The notes: generated from the sequence alone by a model not told the origin. DNA of 64,000 bases from Symbiodinium sp. CCMP2592 (GCA_905221615.1 CAJNDT010003380.1:62001-126000), one strand, 5' to 3'. Shown: positions 1-10,991, counted from the stretch's first letter. Program-made: numbers and translations.

Positions 1-15
1 CAGCTTATCAAGGCC

Positions 16-2691
16 ATGGCAGCTGGATGTACCAAGGCTTATTCCGTCACTCTGGTGTGCCTTGATCCTGCGGGAACAGCCCGGGTCCCAGGCCTCGTGA
101 AGGATCAGCTGCAATTCCGCAAAGCCACCACGGGCTTCCTTCGTTCTGATCCGACAGATGCTGTCCCGGCACCTAAGGGTGCCAAGCCCACTTTTGCCGT
201 TGTTCGCAAGCCCTCTGTGGTCCTGCATGCGAGGATCCCGAAAAGCTTTGCCACCGAAAAGCTTTGGGCTGCTGTTGCCAAGACACCCTCCCGTGTCATG
301 ATGCAGTGGATGGCAGACCACCATGTCAATGTGCTGGACGCCTGGGGCTGGAAGGAAGAACGCCTCGCTAAGGACCTCCAGCTGTATGGCCTTCTCAGGG
401 TCAGCGAAAGTGACTTGAAGCCGGTGCTTGCGCTCTCTGGCATGGACGGCATCTTCCTTGAATGCGCTAAGAATAAAGAAGCACCGAAGCTTCCCACCAA
501 AATCACTTGGGTTGAACCTACCAAGGGCGAGGCTCCGGGTGAATACCTTGCTCGCATGCGGCGTTCGGCTGGGGACCTGGGTCTCGCACATCGTGGAGGC
601 AAACTCGGCCAAATTGCACCACTTGCCGACGGCGAGCCCATTGCGAAAATCTGGTCGGTGCCGTGGGTCCCAGCCGATTGGACTGTCGAGCAGGTCACCG
701 ACCTGCTAAAAGCCTCTTTCACAGAAATCGCCATGCTCAGGCAATTGCGCAAGAAAGCTTCCAAGGTGTTCTACTTTCGTGCTGCAGCCAAGGAGCCAGA
801 CCGGGATCTCATTCCCCTCCCGGCCAAGGATGGCGACACTGAGCTGACTTTGTGGGCCGCGGTTGCACCTCCGCGCACCCCGGTGCGACAGCAGAGACCT
901 TTGAAAGCTTCGTCGGTTCTGCCTTTGGCCCCTCGCGCCTCCATCTTTGACCCCCAGCCTGTGTCGGTGCCCAGTGCCCCTGCTGAGAACCCAGATGGCC
1001 AGGACGAACCAAAGGAGGTCAGTGCCCCGAAGCGCTCCAAGACCATGGCCCGACAGGTGCCACAGGGAACCAAGCTGCATCCGCAGCCGCGTGATGGGGC
1101 TTGCATTTTCCACACGGTTTCAGCTGGTCTGACATGGCTGCACCGAGAGGGCAAGAAGCGCATCCCCATTGCACGAGAGTTGCGCGCAACCACCATCGAA
1201 CACTTGAAGAAAAATCAAGACAGGTATGAGCCATACTGGGACCAGATGGGCCCGGATGGCAACAAACTTAAGACGTGGTCCGACTACCTTGAAAAGCTGG
1301 CTTCTGAGTCGGCCTACGGGTCCGACATAGAAATTAGGGCCCTTGCAAAAATTTGGGATATTAGGATCATAGTAGTGCCCGAAGCCCCCGAGCTCTACCC
1401 CGAAGCGTACAATCCACAAGCTGCCATGGGCACAATAGCAGTATGGCTCAGCCACAGACATGTCGACTTGCTCTTGCCAGAAAATGGCACATACCCCAAA
1501 GAGGTCTTAAATGTCAAATCAGGACCAGCTGTCGCCTTTCGGGCCGGGGGGGACTCGAACAGTGATGCTGCCAGCACCTTGAAGCGACCACCCACGGTAT
1601 GGACCCAATCCTCTAGGCGTGGTAGGGCTGCTCTTTCGCAAGCTTCCCAGCCCGCCACCCTTCGGCCTCCCACCACGGTGTGGACCGACATGCCTAAGAG
1701 TAGGGCCTCTCGGGTTTCTAAGGTTCGCCAAAGTTCCAAGGTGCAAGGTTTCGCCCGGGCCCTCGAGGTTCAAGGTCACCCACATGCTGCAGGCAGTGCA
1801 GAGGCTGTTGCCCCAGGCCAGGTGCAGGATGCCGTCAGCGAGACTGAAAGCCAGGACCTGCAGGGTTGCGAGGCTCAGACTGATAAAGCGGTGGTGTGCA
1901 CTGCCAAGTGGAGAGCCTGCCCGTACCGACCTCTCCCGAAAGCTCCCTCCGACCTTACGTTCAAGTGTGATTTGTGCCCTTTCCGCCGCATATGCAAAAG
2001 TGCGACGCAATACTACAACATCCGGCATAAACACAACAGGAAGGCCCACGACGGTGCAAACCTCCCAGGATTGATTCTTCAACCCCGCATGCAGCGGATG
2101 CCAAAAAGACTGTCCTCAGGAGATTGGCGTTGCCCCCTCTGCAAAGAAGGCCTGCGTAAAGAGGTGATGGCTCAGGTCTCCTCATCTGTGTTGTGTGAGA
2201 TTCGCTTCCGACACTGGACGACCAAGCACAAGGATGAGGTCACCCGCCAGCAGTGGACCACCCTCCTCAAGCAGCAAAATCCCCAGACAGGTCCCAAGGA
2301 CAGCGCTGGACACATTCAGGCCATGCGCTTGAGAACCCTCAATAAGCGCGTAATTGCTGAAGTCAGGGCCCCCAGTTTCCCCAGCCTCACCATGTTTGCT
2401 TGGCCCCGCTGCAAGAAAAAGGGCAAATCTGAGCGATTGACTGTGGAGCACGGCTGGTCGTGCAACAGCTGTGGCCGTGCGCTTCGTGGCCGACGTGAGG
2501 CCAAGAAGCATGCCCAAGGCCCATGCATTCCGGCATCCGAGGCGCTGTGTGCCAAATACGAGCGTGAACTGAAGAACCTGAACAAATGGGTCGATGAGCC
2601 GGGGCGTGCTGGCCTCCCGCAGCACATCCATGAGCTGATCACGTCGGCCCTAAAGGCTGTGAGGCGGCAAAAACAGTTGCAGGGTTCGTAA
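16..2691 (+). CDS. LINE ORF1 protein with OTU-like cysteine protease and zinc fingers
   Basis: An 891-residue protein that is the first ORF of the LINE. Residues 1-340 are unrecognised and end in a Pro/Ala-rich linker. Residues about 349-490 resemble an OTU deubiquitinase fold: DGACIFHTV at 360-368 gives the Asp-Gly-x-Cys nucleophile box (Cys363), GSDIEIRALA sits mid-domain, and LSHRHVDLLLP places the likely catalytic His at 482. The C-terminal third has Cys/His clusters (CDLCPFRRIC followed by spaced His, CPLC with a later H-x(4)-H, CNSCGRALRG) that look like C2H2-type nucleic-acid-binding fingers, as expected of a retrotransposon ORF1. The ATG sits in a good context (GCCATGG), but the frame is open to base 1, so the protein could be longer. 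OTU activity is inferred from motifs only. Confidence 0.8.
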   Translation: MAAGCTKAYSVTLVCLDPAGTARVPGLVKDQLQFRKATTGFLRSDPTDAVPAPKGAKPTFAVVRKPSVVLHARIPKSFATEKLWAAVAKTPSRVMMQWMADHHVNVLDAWGWKEERLAKDLQLYGLLRVSESDLKPVLALSGMDGIFLECAKNKEAPKLPTKITWVEPTKGEAPGEYLARMRRSAGDLGLAHRGGKLGQIAPLADGEPIAKIWSVPWVPADWTVEQVTDLLKASFTEIAMLRQLRKKASKVFYFRAAAKEPDRDLIPLPAKDGDTELTLWAAVAPPRTPVRQQRPLKASSVLPLAPRASIFDPQPVSVPSAPAENPDGQDEPKEVSAPKRSKTMARQVPQGTKLHPQPRDGACIFHTVSAGLTWLHREGKKRIPIARELRATTIEHLKKNQDRYEPYWDQMGPDGNKLKTWSDYLEKLASESAYGSDIEIRALAKIWDIRIIVVPEAPELYPEAYNPQAAMGTIAVWLSHRHVDLLLPENGTYPKEVLNVKSGPAVAFRAGGDSNSDAASTLKRPPTVWTQSSRRGRAALSQASQPATLRPPTTVWTDMPKSRASRVSKVRQSSKVQGFARALEVQGHPHAAGSAEAVAPGQVQDAVSETESQDLQGCEAQTDKAVVCTAKWRACPYRPLPKAPSDLTFKCDLCPFRRICKSATQYYNIRHKHNRKAHDGANLPGLILQPRMQRMPKRLSSGDWRCPLCKEGLRKEVMAQVSSSVLCEIRFRHWTTKHKDEVTRQQWTTLLKQQNPQTGPKDSAGHIQAMRLRTLNKRVIAEVRAPSFPSLTMFAWPRCKKKGKSERLTVEHGWSCNSCGRALRGRREAKKHAQGPCIPASEALCAKYERELKNLNKWVDEPGRAGLPQHIHELITSALKAVRRQKQLQGS

Positions 2692-2696
2692 AGGTC

Positions 2697-5600
2697 TTGA
2701 CTGCCAACACCAATCGTACCGGCACTGCAAAGACGCCTTTGCTCGTGAGCCTCATGAGACAGGAATCCGTGCAATTAGCATCTTTGCAAGAAGTGGATGT
2801 CAACGTTGAGTCTGCAGTGGGCTTTTGCAAACACTGGAAGACTCAGGGATTCACTGCAGTACTGGCGCCTTTGGACGCCGAAAGACGCCAACACCGAGTT
2901 GCTCTGATCTCTTCGCTGCCTATCAAGCCTATTGCATTAGGGGGGGTTTTTGACAGCTCCAGGGTTGCTGCAGGTTTGATTGAGCTACAACGTCAAGGGA
3001 ACAAAATGTCAATTTTAGTCCTTGCCGTTTATGGTTACCCTGGGAACCTCCCGAAAACTTCCCTACTTGTTGAAAGTCTTTTTGAAAAAGCGGCTACCTT
3101 CGGAGGCCCTGTGCTGGCCGTAGGAGACTGGAATGCAGTAGAGGAGGAGGGTGATCTCGCTCGCCTCGTGACCTCAGGACACCTGATCCCGCTTGATGAT
3201 GGTGATCGCAGCGACCTTAGGAACACCAATCCCGCCCGCACCAGAAGAATCGATTATGGAGTGAGCACCGCGCACATCCGTGCCGACGCCGTGCTACACT
3301 ACGATCGAGATGACATCTCGGACCATCTGTGCGTCGCTTACAGCTTGGACCTGGAGACCTGGCAACAGTGTGCCGGTATCCCTAGATTTCAGCCTGTGGA
3401 ACAAACGGACCCCCAGATCATCATGAACCGGTTTCGCGAGGCTTGGGAACCAAGAGTTTTTGAGTCCTGTTTGGAAGCTGCTGATGTTGACCAGGCCCTT
3501 GTGCACCTTTATAGAGTGGCCGAAACTTGCTTGCATTCCGGAGATTCGAGCTGTGCCGAGGCCGTCGGCCGTGCGATGCTCTGGGACCCTGTGCGCAACG
3601 TATGCCGCCCTCACCACACCACAACAGAAGGTCATGCCTCCTTGACGTTGCACACCCTGCGTAAATTGGACAGTCAACTGCGACAGCTGCGTTGCCAGCC
3701 TTTTGACCAAAACCTAAGGACTGCGATACGGAAAAAATGCGGGGACCTGCGTCGCAGACTCCCTGACTGCCCTTTCTTTGACCTTAATGATCTTGACGCC
3801 ACTCTCGCTAGTGTTGAAGCTTTGCGGTCGGACTTGACTGCCCAGGAAAAGCAGATCCGCATCGCCAGGTGGAGGACTGAAACCAACAATGTCACTGCTG
3901 CCACTGCCTGGGTCAAGCGGTGGGCCGCGCGCCGTGTCGAGCTCGACACCCCGCCCTGCGAGTTGGCCAAAGCTCCCACTGACATCCACCCCACTTCTGT
4001 CGTCAATACTCAAAGCAGGGTGTGGATGAATAAGTGGTCTTGCGATTCCGAGCCCATAAACCAGGCCGACCTGGCCGCAATCTTGAGTGCCCTCCCCAGG
4101 CCGACTCAGGCTTCAGTGGACTTATCAATCAAAGGGCAGGAACTTTTTGATGCGGTCAAAAGAATGTCCCACAAGGCCGTCGGCCCCGACCAATGGGGTG
4201 CCGAGACCCTGCACCTGCCATCTGAGTGGTGGGACTCCTTGGGACGACTCTGGACACTTGTGCTCTCCAGTGGGCACGTCCCACTGCTGTGGAGACGTGC
4301 GTTGGTAATACTTGTCCCTAAAGCACATACTGAGTACCGCCCCATAGCGCTGACATCCTTCTTTTGGCGCGCGGGTGCCCGCATCCTGTGCAGGCGTATG
4401 CAAGCGTGGATTGCATCGTGGTGCTCGCCCCAGGCCGCTGGAGGAGCCCCAGGCAAAGGCACCACTGACGCTCATGGCGTCATCTTGCAGAGCCGGCACC
4501 AGGGTGCCAAAGCCTACATACAGCAGGATTTATCCGCGTATTTTGACAGCATCAGGCTCCCACAGCTGCTCACCATCCTTGACCACATGCGGGCCCCGCC
4601 ATGCCTGGGCAGGCTGCTGGCCTCTTTTTACAGCGACTCTCAGAGATTGTTTAAAGTCTCTAAGGTCACCAATGAAAGGTGGAGGACGTCAACCAAAGGT
4701 CTCCTGCAGGGGTGCCCTCTTTCTCCCCTGTGCGCCCTTCTGATCGGCAACGTTTGGCATGCATACGTCACCCGTGGCGGTCTTACTAAGGCGCTTATCT
4801 TTGTGGATGATAGGCTTCTATGGGCGCCGCCAGGCGCCAGAGACGTGGAGGCGGCCCTCGCGGATGGGGTGACGAAAAGTAATTTCTTTGATAAGGTCAT
4901 GAATTTTACCTGTCGTCCCTCAAAGTGCGCGATTGTCGAGCCTAAGGCCCGCCCCAAGCTAAGTACACTTGCGGCACAGTTGGGATATCCGACCCGTCAC
5001 CGTTTGGAAATCTTGGGCCTCACTGTTGAGCTTGACAGTGGAAAAACCGGCTTACTTAAGCTGAGTGTTGACACCCTCCAGGCTCGCCTTCGCGCCCTAA
5101 ACATCCTGAACCCCTCTTTCGGTGTGGCAAGGGTCGTGTGTTCCAGTTTGGTTTTCGCTGCTCTGGCTTGGGCTGCAGGCATTGCAGCCCCGGAAACGAA
5201 GGATCTCACCGCCATCCGGAAGTCGGTCCACCGAGCCCTCAAACCTCAGATCACAGGCGAAACTCCGTGGGTCCTTCTAGCCGAAGTCCACGGATGGCAG
5301 TGGGACCCCAAATGGCTTTTGCAATGGAGGGCCTTATGTGCAGTCGGGAGACATGTGACAAGGGGTGCAGCTCAAAGTGACAACCCGGTGCAGGCTGTCC
5401 TCCCCCATGCCGTCAGCACCGCCGCCGACTTGGGCTGGACACTTGAACTCAATGGCGCCGCCATCTCTCGAGTCGACGATGCCGGGCAGACACGACGTTT
5501 TTGGTTCGGGTGGCAGAACAGCCAAGTTTTGCGCGACTGGCTCACCGAAGAGCACCGCAAGCGAGGCATCGCAAGCTGTGGACGTGTCAAGACCTCTTAC

Positions 5601-6608
5601 CACCGTGCAGAGGCAGGCCTTGCTATGGGCCTAAATCTTGATGCACCGTGCCCGAGCATCCGCTTCGCCCTGGCGGGCCACAGACTTCTCGGACAGAGTC
5701 AGACACTTGATGTTCGCCGAGCCTCTCTGGCCACAGGCGGTTCGGCCTGGTACCACCGTCAGCGCCTCCCTGCTGGGCGTGATTCTGAGGTCAAATGCCT
5801 GTGCAATCTCTCCTGGCCCTCGCGAGCCCACGTTACGTGGGTATGCCCAAAGACAGTTGTGCACAGGCAGGGTCTCCGGGCCCCCACGAACAGAGTAGAA
5901 GAAAGGCTGTTTGGAGCCCCCCTGCCGGAATACCCAGCTGCCCCTGATGGCAACCAGGTCCCAGCCATGATTCAGGCCTTACGTGACCACTTCTGCCAGG
6001 TCCTGACACATGGTGCCGGCAACATTCTTGTTGCCAGTGATGGGAGCCATCATCTTGGGGTAGGTGCTTGTGCAGTGGTGACGGAGAGTTCCGAAGACAC
6101 CTTCTCCGCAGGAGATGATGCCGAAGACCAATCTCCCTTTCGATACGAGATGGTCGGTTTGAATGCCCTCCTACAAGCTCTCCCGAGGGGGCAGCGGTAC
6201 AACAACTCCACCGTGACCATCTTGGTCGATTGCCAAAGTGCTTTGGATTCTGTTCAGAGTCCCGGCACTAGCAAGCTCAGGTGCCTGGCGGAGGAGTCGG
6301 CTTCTTTGCTACAGGCACTCCGCCAGGACTACAAGGCTGTCCACCTGGTGTGGGTCCCCTCGCACAACAAACGACTTGATTGGCAACCGCCTCTCAGCTT
6401 GGATGATCGCCGGTGCCGTGACCTGAACGATAAGGCCGACCGGGCAGCCAACCAACGACGTGACTCGCGGGCCCAAGGCTCCTCTCGTGTGGAGTGGCAT
6501 CGCCGCTTTGAGGAAGCTGAGCGATGGGAAGTTGCTGCCATCTCGGCGGCCGCTGCGTCATCTGCCCTTCTTTACGATCACCTCAAACCTTCAGATTCCC
6601 CTCCCTAG
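2697..6608 (+). CDS. LINE ORF2: endonuclease, reverse transcriptase, RNase H
   Basis: A polyprotein of about 1303 residues. The apurinic-type endonuclease (EEP fold) covers residues 3-220: ANTN near the start, LASLQEVD (catalytic Glu32), AVGDWNAV (143-146), RRIDYG (Asp186) and ISDHLCV (His210). The reverse transcriptase spans about 490-800, with QQDLSAYFDS (Asp611), LLQGCPLSPL and the catalytic box FVDD (702-705). A Cys/His knuckle lies near 1034-1050. RNase H spans 1108-1255, with VASDGSHH (Asp1115), YEMVGLNAL (Glu1151), LVDCQSAL (Asp1178) and WVPSHNK. The frame opens at 2634 and has no ATG before the endonuclease; 2697 is TTG. ORF2 is therefore probably translated from ORF1 by a -1 shift or reinitiation. 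The frames overlap by 58 bases, and A5 at 2669-2673 is the only visible slip candidate. Confidence 0.9.
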   Translation: MTANTNRTGTAKTPLLVSLMRQESVQLASLQEVDVNVESAVGFCKHWKTQGFTAVLAPLDAERRQHRVALISSLPIKPIALGGVFDSSRVAAGLIELQRQGNKMSILVLAVYGYPGNLPKTSLLVESLFEKAATFGGPVLAVGDWNAVEEEGDLARLVTSGHLIPLDDGDRSDLRNTNPARTRRIDYGVSTAHIRADAVLHYDRDDISDHLCVAYSLDLETWQQCAGIPRFQPVEQTDPQIIMNRFREAWEPRVFESCLEAADVDQALVHLYRVAETCLHSGDSSCAEAVGRAMLWDPVRNVCRPHHTTTEGHASLTLHTLRKLDSQLRQLRCQPFDQNLRTAIRKKCGDLRRRLPDCPFFDLNDLDATLASVEALRSDLTAQEKQIRIARWRTETNNVTAATAWVKRWAARRVELDTPPCELAKAPTDIHPTSVVNTQSRVWMNKWSCDSEPINQADLAAILSALPRPTQASVDLSIKGQELFDAVKRMSHKAVGPDQWGAETLHLPSEWWDSLGRLWTLVLSSGHVPLLWRRALVILVPKAHTEYRPIALTSFFWRAGARILCRRMQAWIASWCSPQAAGGAPGKGTTDAHGVILQSRHQGAKAYIQQDLSAYFDSIRLPQLLTILDHMRAPPCLGRLLASFYSDSQRLFKVSKVTNERWRTSTKGLLQGCPLSPLCALLIGNVWHAYVTRGGLTKALIFVDDRLLWAPPGARDVEAALADGVTKSNFFDKVMNFTCRPSKCAIVEPKARPKLSTLAAQLGYPTRHRLEILGLTVELDSGKTGLLKLSVDTLQARLRALNILNPSFGVARVVCSSLVFAALAWAAGIAAPETKDLTAIRKSVHRALKPQITGETPWVLLAEVHGWQWDPKWLLQWRALCAVGRHVTRGAAQSDNPVQAVLPHAVSTAADLGWTLELNGAAISRVDDAGQTRRFWFGWQNSQVLRDWLTEEHRKRGIASCGRVKTSYHRAEAGLAMGLNLDAPCPSIRFALAGHRLLGQSQTLDVRRASLATGGSAWYHRQRLPAGRDSEVKCLCNLSWPSRAHVTWVCPKTVVHRQGLRAPTNRVEERLFGAPLPEYPAAPDGNQVPAMIQALRDHFCQVLTHGAGNILVASDGSHHLGVGACAVVTESSEDTFSAGDDAEDQSPFRYEMVGLNALLQALPRGQRYNNSTVTILVDCQSALDSVQSPGTSKLRCLAEESASLLQALRQDYKAVHLVWVPSHNKRLDWQPPLSLDDRRCRDLNDKADRAANQRRDSRAQGSSRVEWHRRFEEAERWEVAAISAAAASSALLYDHLKPSDSPP

Positions 6609-8489
6609 GATGGGTTTTGTAGGGCTGCAACCAACCTGGTTGTCGCAGTGTGCCTTGCCTGCTTGACCATCCCCCTCGTGTGGTTCCCTAGTGTTGGTTT
6701 AGGCCCACCCCTTTAATGCCCGTGTGAGCTCCCGCGAGCTCCTCCTCTTCAGGTTACTCGGGTTTAGGCCCCATCTTTCCCTTGTGTCAATGGAGTGAAC
6801 TCCGATCTGCCAAGCGCGGCCTCGCCCTGCTGCGTGAAGCTGCTGCTGCGGCTGGAGATCCCGCTCCTAGGCCCTATGCGGCTGCAATGTCCTCCCTTTC
6901 CCCTTTGGGTTCCGTTGGGTTTAGGCCCCTCCGTTCCCCCTTAGGGGTCCCAGGCGCACCTGGTGAGAGCTCGGAACCTTGGCTGAGCGCGGCTAGGTTC
7001 ACGTCGTGAGCGAAGCTGCTGCTGGCGAGAGTTCTGGCCCCAGGACTCTTCTTACAACTAACACCACTCGATATGTGGGGCCGTGGCCCCTGGGCAGTGA
7101 CTGCCCTCGCAGTGCAGGACCCCCGACAGAGGCGGTCTCTCCTTTCTTGTGCTTGAGCACCATCCGGTGCACCTCGCGACAGTGGTGATGCTCTCTACAG
7201 CCTGCTGTGAAGAAGCCTTGCCTAAACGTTTCTACGCTGGGCTTGCTTGACAGCGTTTGGAAGCTTGAAACACCCTCTTGTGCTACCTCGTCGAGGCTCC
7301 CCTGTGGCCTCTGCGGCTGCTGCGCTGGGGCTGCTGGCGGCTGCTGCGCTGTGGCTGCTGTGGCTGCTGCGGTCTTCTGGAGACCAAGTCCTGAGTTCCT
7401 GCGGCAAGCCCCACTGAGTACGAGCGTAGCCTGGACGTGTACGTAGTCTTGTAGTTTTCGCCTGGAGTCAACTTGGTCACTCATGCTAAAGTATGGTACC
7501 GAGGACTCTTCGTAGCAGCCTCTGTCATCTCACGACACCTGGCTTTGTTGTATATACTCTCTTTTGACCATCATGCTTCGCTTTGCACTTTTGCAGGGGG
7601 AATGTGGAAGTTGCAAGGCTAGTCGCAGTTACAGTCTCTTTTGCTGTACAGCCGAGCCTTTCGTTGCACAGTGACGAATGGACAACGAGACGACACGAAC
7701 CAGCAGCGGCGAGGGACCTGCGCGCCTGCTCTCCATGGTAGGTGCAAGGGCTCTTGTCGTGACACCACTCTTTACGGAGAACAGGCCCAGCCGGGCTTGC
7801 CCAGCGGCACTGTTCGGAGTAATCGTTTGGGTGGGCGGGGCGGGGCGTCATACTGTTGCTTGGTCCTTCCAGTATGAAGACTTATGAAAAGATTGAAAAG
7901 AGAAGTTCAAAAGATGTTTGATTCTGCATTCTGCTATAGTTGTGCATGCTTTCATTGAACAAAGATTTATCCAACATGTGTTGAGCGCACTGCATCTCAT
8001 CAGTCTCTATGACAGCAGAGCTCAGGCTCAGGAGAGGAAAACTTTGTTACCCACCCATCCCTCCCTGTAGATATTGCGATTTCAAACCACGTGGGCTTTG
8101 AAGGGGGGCAAAGGCACACAGGTGCGCCTACCGTCACGTCAAAGACCATTCGACAATTCGAGAGTATGCCTGCGTGAGCCTGCCGCCACTTGCTTCGAAA
8201 ACATCCGGTGCGCCTTTCACTGCTTGTCCATATTCTTATTCAATGAAAGATATGCTTCAACTAGGTATTGAAGACAGGGGGGTGAGTCCCCAGGTGCGAG
8301 TGAAAGATAGGATCATTTATATCCCACATAGATTTGGGGATACTGCGTGAGCATTTATATTTCCTTTGATTTTACATATTCGCTTTGCCCAGTTTATCAT
8401 TTGGGCAATAAAATTTCTGAAGAGAGAATTGACTTTTGCAAACTTCGCTCGTAGCGCTCTCCCTACCCCTAAGACGTATACGGAGAACA
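6609..8489. other. Non-coding DNA after the LINE, probably its 3' UTR then unique sequence
   Basis: No convincing gene. The first 900 bases are GC-rich, with several short GGTTTAGGCCCC-like motifs (about 6697, 6770, 6918) and a CTG-rich stretch at 7312-7375; this is plausibly the LINE 3' UTR. From about 7900 the base composition becomes AT-richer and looks like ordinary intergenic DNA. Small ORFs here occur in several frames at once and have no recognisable domain. Confidence 0.5.
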
Positions 8490-9235
8490 GTACAGTTAAC
8501 ACTGCCGAAATGCCGCAAAAACCAGCATTTTGCAGAATACATGCGTTTTGAAAAGAAAAACTTGCTAGTTCTAGTGTCTTTTATACACATTTGACGAAAA
8601 TGCTGGTTTTCCCAGCATTTCGGCAGTGTTAACTGTAGTGTTAACTGTAGTGTTAACTGAGTGTTAACTGAGTGTTAACTGAGCGTTAACTGTGGGAAAT
8701 GTAAGGAATTTACACTAAGCCAGAATACACGAGGAGCTCGCCAGTGGGAGTCCCACCGGAGTGCCGCGGAGCTGCATGGAGCAGACTTGGATCGAGGTGG
8801 AGCACCCGGGTCAGGGTGCAAAAAAAGTCGCATCCTGGAAGCCTGCTACCACAGTCGGCTTGCGTGGTCTTGGGTCGTACCTATAGCAACCAGCCGTGCC
8901 AACAAGCTTGCCGTATCGCATTCTTGGACATGTGTAGGGCTTGGTCTGCATGTGGATGGTACCCGTCACAGGAAGCGTGGTACAGTCGAGTGACGACACA
9001 GGCTACTTGGGTGATCTCAGCAAGAAGGATCCTGTCGTACCTTAAACTGTTGTCACAGTAAGCAATATGCAAGTGATGACAAGCCACAATATCGATCCCT
9101 CACCATCTCACCATGTGTGTCGGTGTGTCACTGTGTGTCAAGGACCGAGGTACTTGTAAGACAGATTTTAGGAAACGCAGGTTTTCCTTGCATTTCGGCA
9201 GAGTAATAAGTGTTAACTGCATAGTGTGCCTTTTC

Positions 9236-9483
9236 TACAGTTAACACTCAGTTAACACTCAGTTAACACTACAGTTAACACTACAGTTAACACTGCCGAA
9301 ATGCCGCAAAAACCAGCATTTTGCAGAATACACGCGTTTTGAAAAGAAAAACTGCTAGTTCTAGTGTCTTTTATACACATTTGACGAAAATGCTGGTTTT
9401 CCCAGCATGTCGGCAGTGTTAACTGTAGTGTTAACTGTAGTGTTAACTGAGTGTTAACTGAGTGTTAACTGAGCGTTAACTGT
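9236..9483. repeat. Representative satellite palindrome with 11-bp GTTAAC iterons
   Basis: Two arms of about 90 bases in inverted orientation around a 60-65-base spacer. The outer part of each arm is five 11-bp iterons (CAGTTAACACT in the left arm, AGTGTTAACTG in the right), each centred on the palindromic hexamer GTTAAC. The inner part is CACTGCCGAAATGCCGC on the left and the complement of CACTGCCGAAATGCTGGG on the right. The tip of the right arm is itself a small hairpin (AAATGCTGG, TTTTC, CCAGCATTT). Eleven such palindromes occur in the two halves of the array with the spacer conserved, so the junctions were amplified as part of the unit. The layout resembles terminal inverted repeats with subterminal binding sites, placed head to tail. 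Confidence 0.85.
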
Positions 9484-9829
9484 GGGAAATGTAAGGAATT
9501 TACACTAAGCCAGAATACACGAGGAGCTCGCCAGTGGGAGTCCCACCGGAGTGCCGCGTAGCTGCATGGAGCAGACTTGGATCGAGGTGGAGCACCCGGG
9601 TCAGGGTGCAAAAAAAGTCGCATCCTGGAAGCCTGCTACCACAGTCGGCTTGCGTGGTCTTGGGTCGTACCTATAGCAACCAGCCGTGCCAACAAGCTTG
9701 CCGTATCGCACTCTTGGACATGTATAGGGCTTGGTCTGCATGTGGATGGTACCCGTCACAGGAAGCGTGGTACAGTCGAGTGACGACACAGGCTACTTGG
9801 GTGATCTCAGCAAGAAGGATCCTGTCGGG

Positions 9830-10199
9830 TGACGGAGGAAATCTTGCACCATCTGCCTAGTAACAAGTGACACGACGCTTGAGCATATCCCCACACCCCC
9901 TTTTTAACATTGAAGATGATGGATACGGAGGTGGTGCAAGATTTTTGTTACTGGAACCCACGGCACTTCCGACGATCACCGGTCAATGTTTTGCACCATC
10001 TGCCTAGTAACAAGTGACACGACGCTTGAGCATATCCCCACACCCCCTTTTTAACATTGAAGATGATGGATACGGAGGTGGTGCAAGATTTTTGTTACTG
10101 GAACCCACGGCACTTCCGACGATCACCGGTCAATGTTAAAAAGGGGGCGTGGGGTTGGCTTGGCCACTTAAACTGGTGCAAGATTTCCTCCATCAACAG
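9830..10199. mobile_element. Inverted-repeat MITE in satellite unit, with internal duplication
   Basis: Terminal inverted repeats begin TGACGGAGGAAATCTTGCAC on the left and end GTGCAAGATTTCCTCCATCA then ACAG on the right. This copy is about 140 bases longer than its relatives because the stretch beginning TTGCACCATCTGCCTAG is repeated at 9991, producing a tandem internal duplication. It lies at the GGTACC landmark of the unit. Confidence 0.75.
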
Positions 10200-10991
10200 T
10201 ACCTTAAACTGTTGTCACAGTAAGCAATATGCAAGTGATGACAAGCCACAATATCGACCCCTCACCATCTCACCATGTGTGTCGGTGTGTCACTGTGTGT
10301 CAAGGACCGAGGTACTTGTAAGACAGATTTTAGGAAACGCAGGTTTTCCTTGCATTTCGGCAGAGTAATAAGTGTTAACTGCATAGTGTGCCTTTTCTAC
10401 AGTTAACACTCAGTTAACAGTCAGTTAACACTACAGTTAACACTACAGTTAACACTGCCGAAATGCCGCAAAAACCAGCATTTTGCAGAATACACGCGTT
10501 TTGAAAAGAAAAACTGCTAGTTCTAGTGTCTTTTATACACATTTGACGAAAATGCTGGTTTTCCCAGCATTTCGGCAGTGTTAACTGTAGTGTTAACTGT
10601 AGTGTTAACTGAGTGTTAACTGAGTGTTACCTGAGCGTTAACTGTGGGAAATGTAAGGAATTTACACTAAGCCAGAATACACGAGGAGCTCGCCAGTGGG
10701 AGTCCCACCGGAGTGCCGCGGAGCTGCATGGAGCAGACTTGGATCGAGGTGGAGCCCCCGGGTCAGGGTGCAAAAAAAGTCGCATCCTGGAAGCCTGCTA
10801 CCACAGTCGGCTTGCGTGGTCTTGGGTCGTACCTATAGCAACCAGCCGTGCCAACAAGCTTGCCGTATCGCATTCTTGGACATGTGTAGGGCTTGGTCTG
10901 CATGTGGATGGTACCCGTCACAGGAAGCGTGGTACAGTCGAGTGACGACACAGGCTACTTGGGTGATCTCAGCAAGAAGGATCCTGTCGGT

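Larger units (their letters stand above)
1..6608 (+). mobile_element. LINE-type non-LTR retrotransposon with OTU-domain ORF1
   Basis: A two-ORF non-LTR retrotransposon whose 5' end lies at or beyond the window edge. ORF1 (16-2691) and ORF2 (2697-6608) are both full-length and uninterrupted, so the copy may be young. ORF2 has the classical order endonuclease, reverse transcriptase, RNase H. The 3' end could not be placed: no poly-A or clear simple-repeat tail follows ORF2, and GC-rich non-coding DNA continues to about 7900. No target-site duplication can be checked because the 5' flank is missing. Confidence 0.85.

Noticed and set aside
105-764. 219-residue minus-strand ORF inside the LINE ORF1
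   Set aside because: It lies opposite a full-length, domain-bearing ORF and is explained as its GC-rich shadow.
7006-7484. Gln/Ala-rich ORFs around 7.3 kb on both strands
   Set aside because: They come from a CTG/CAG-rich stretch in probable LINE 3' UTR.
8744-9061. Conserved 100-110-residue ORF (MGVPPECRGAAWSRLG) recurring in every satellite unit
   Set aside because: Three overlapping frames on both strands are equally conserved and end at different places; this is expected from near-identical repeats, and no domain is recognisable.
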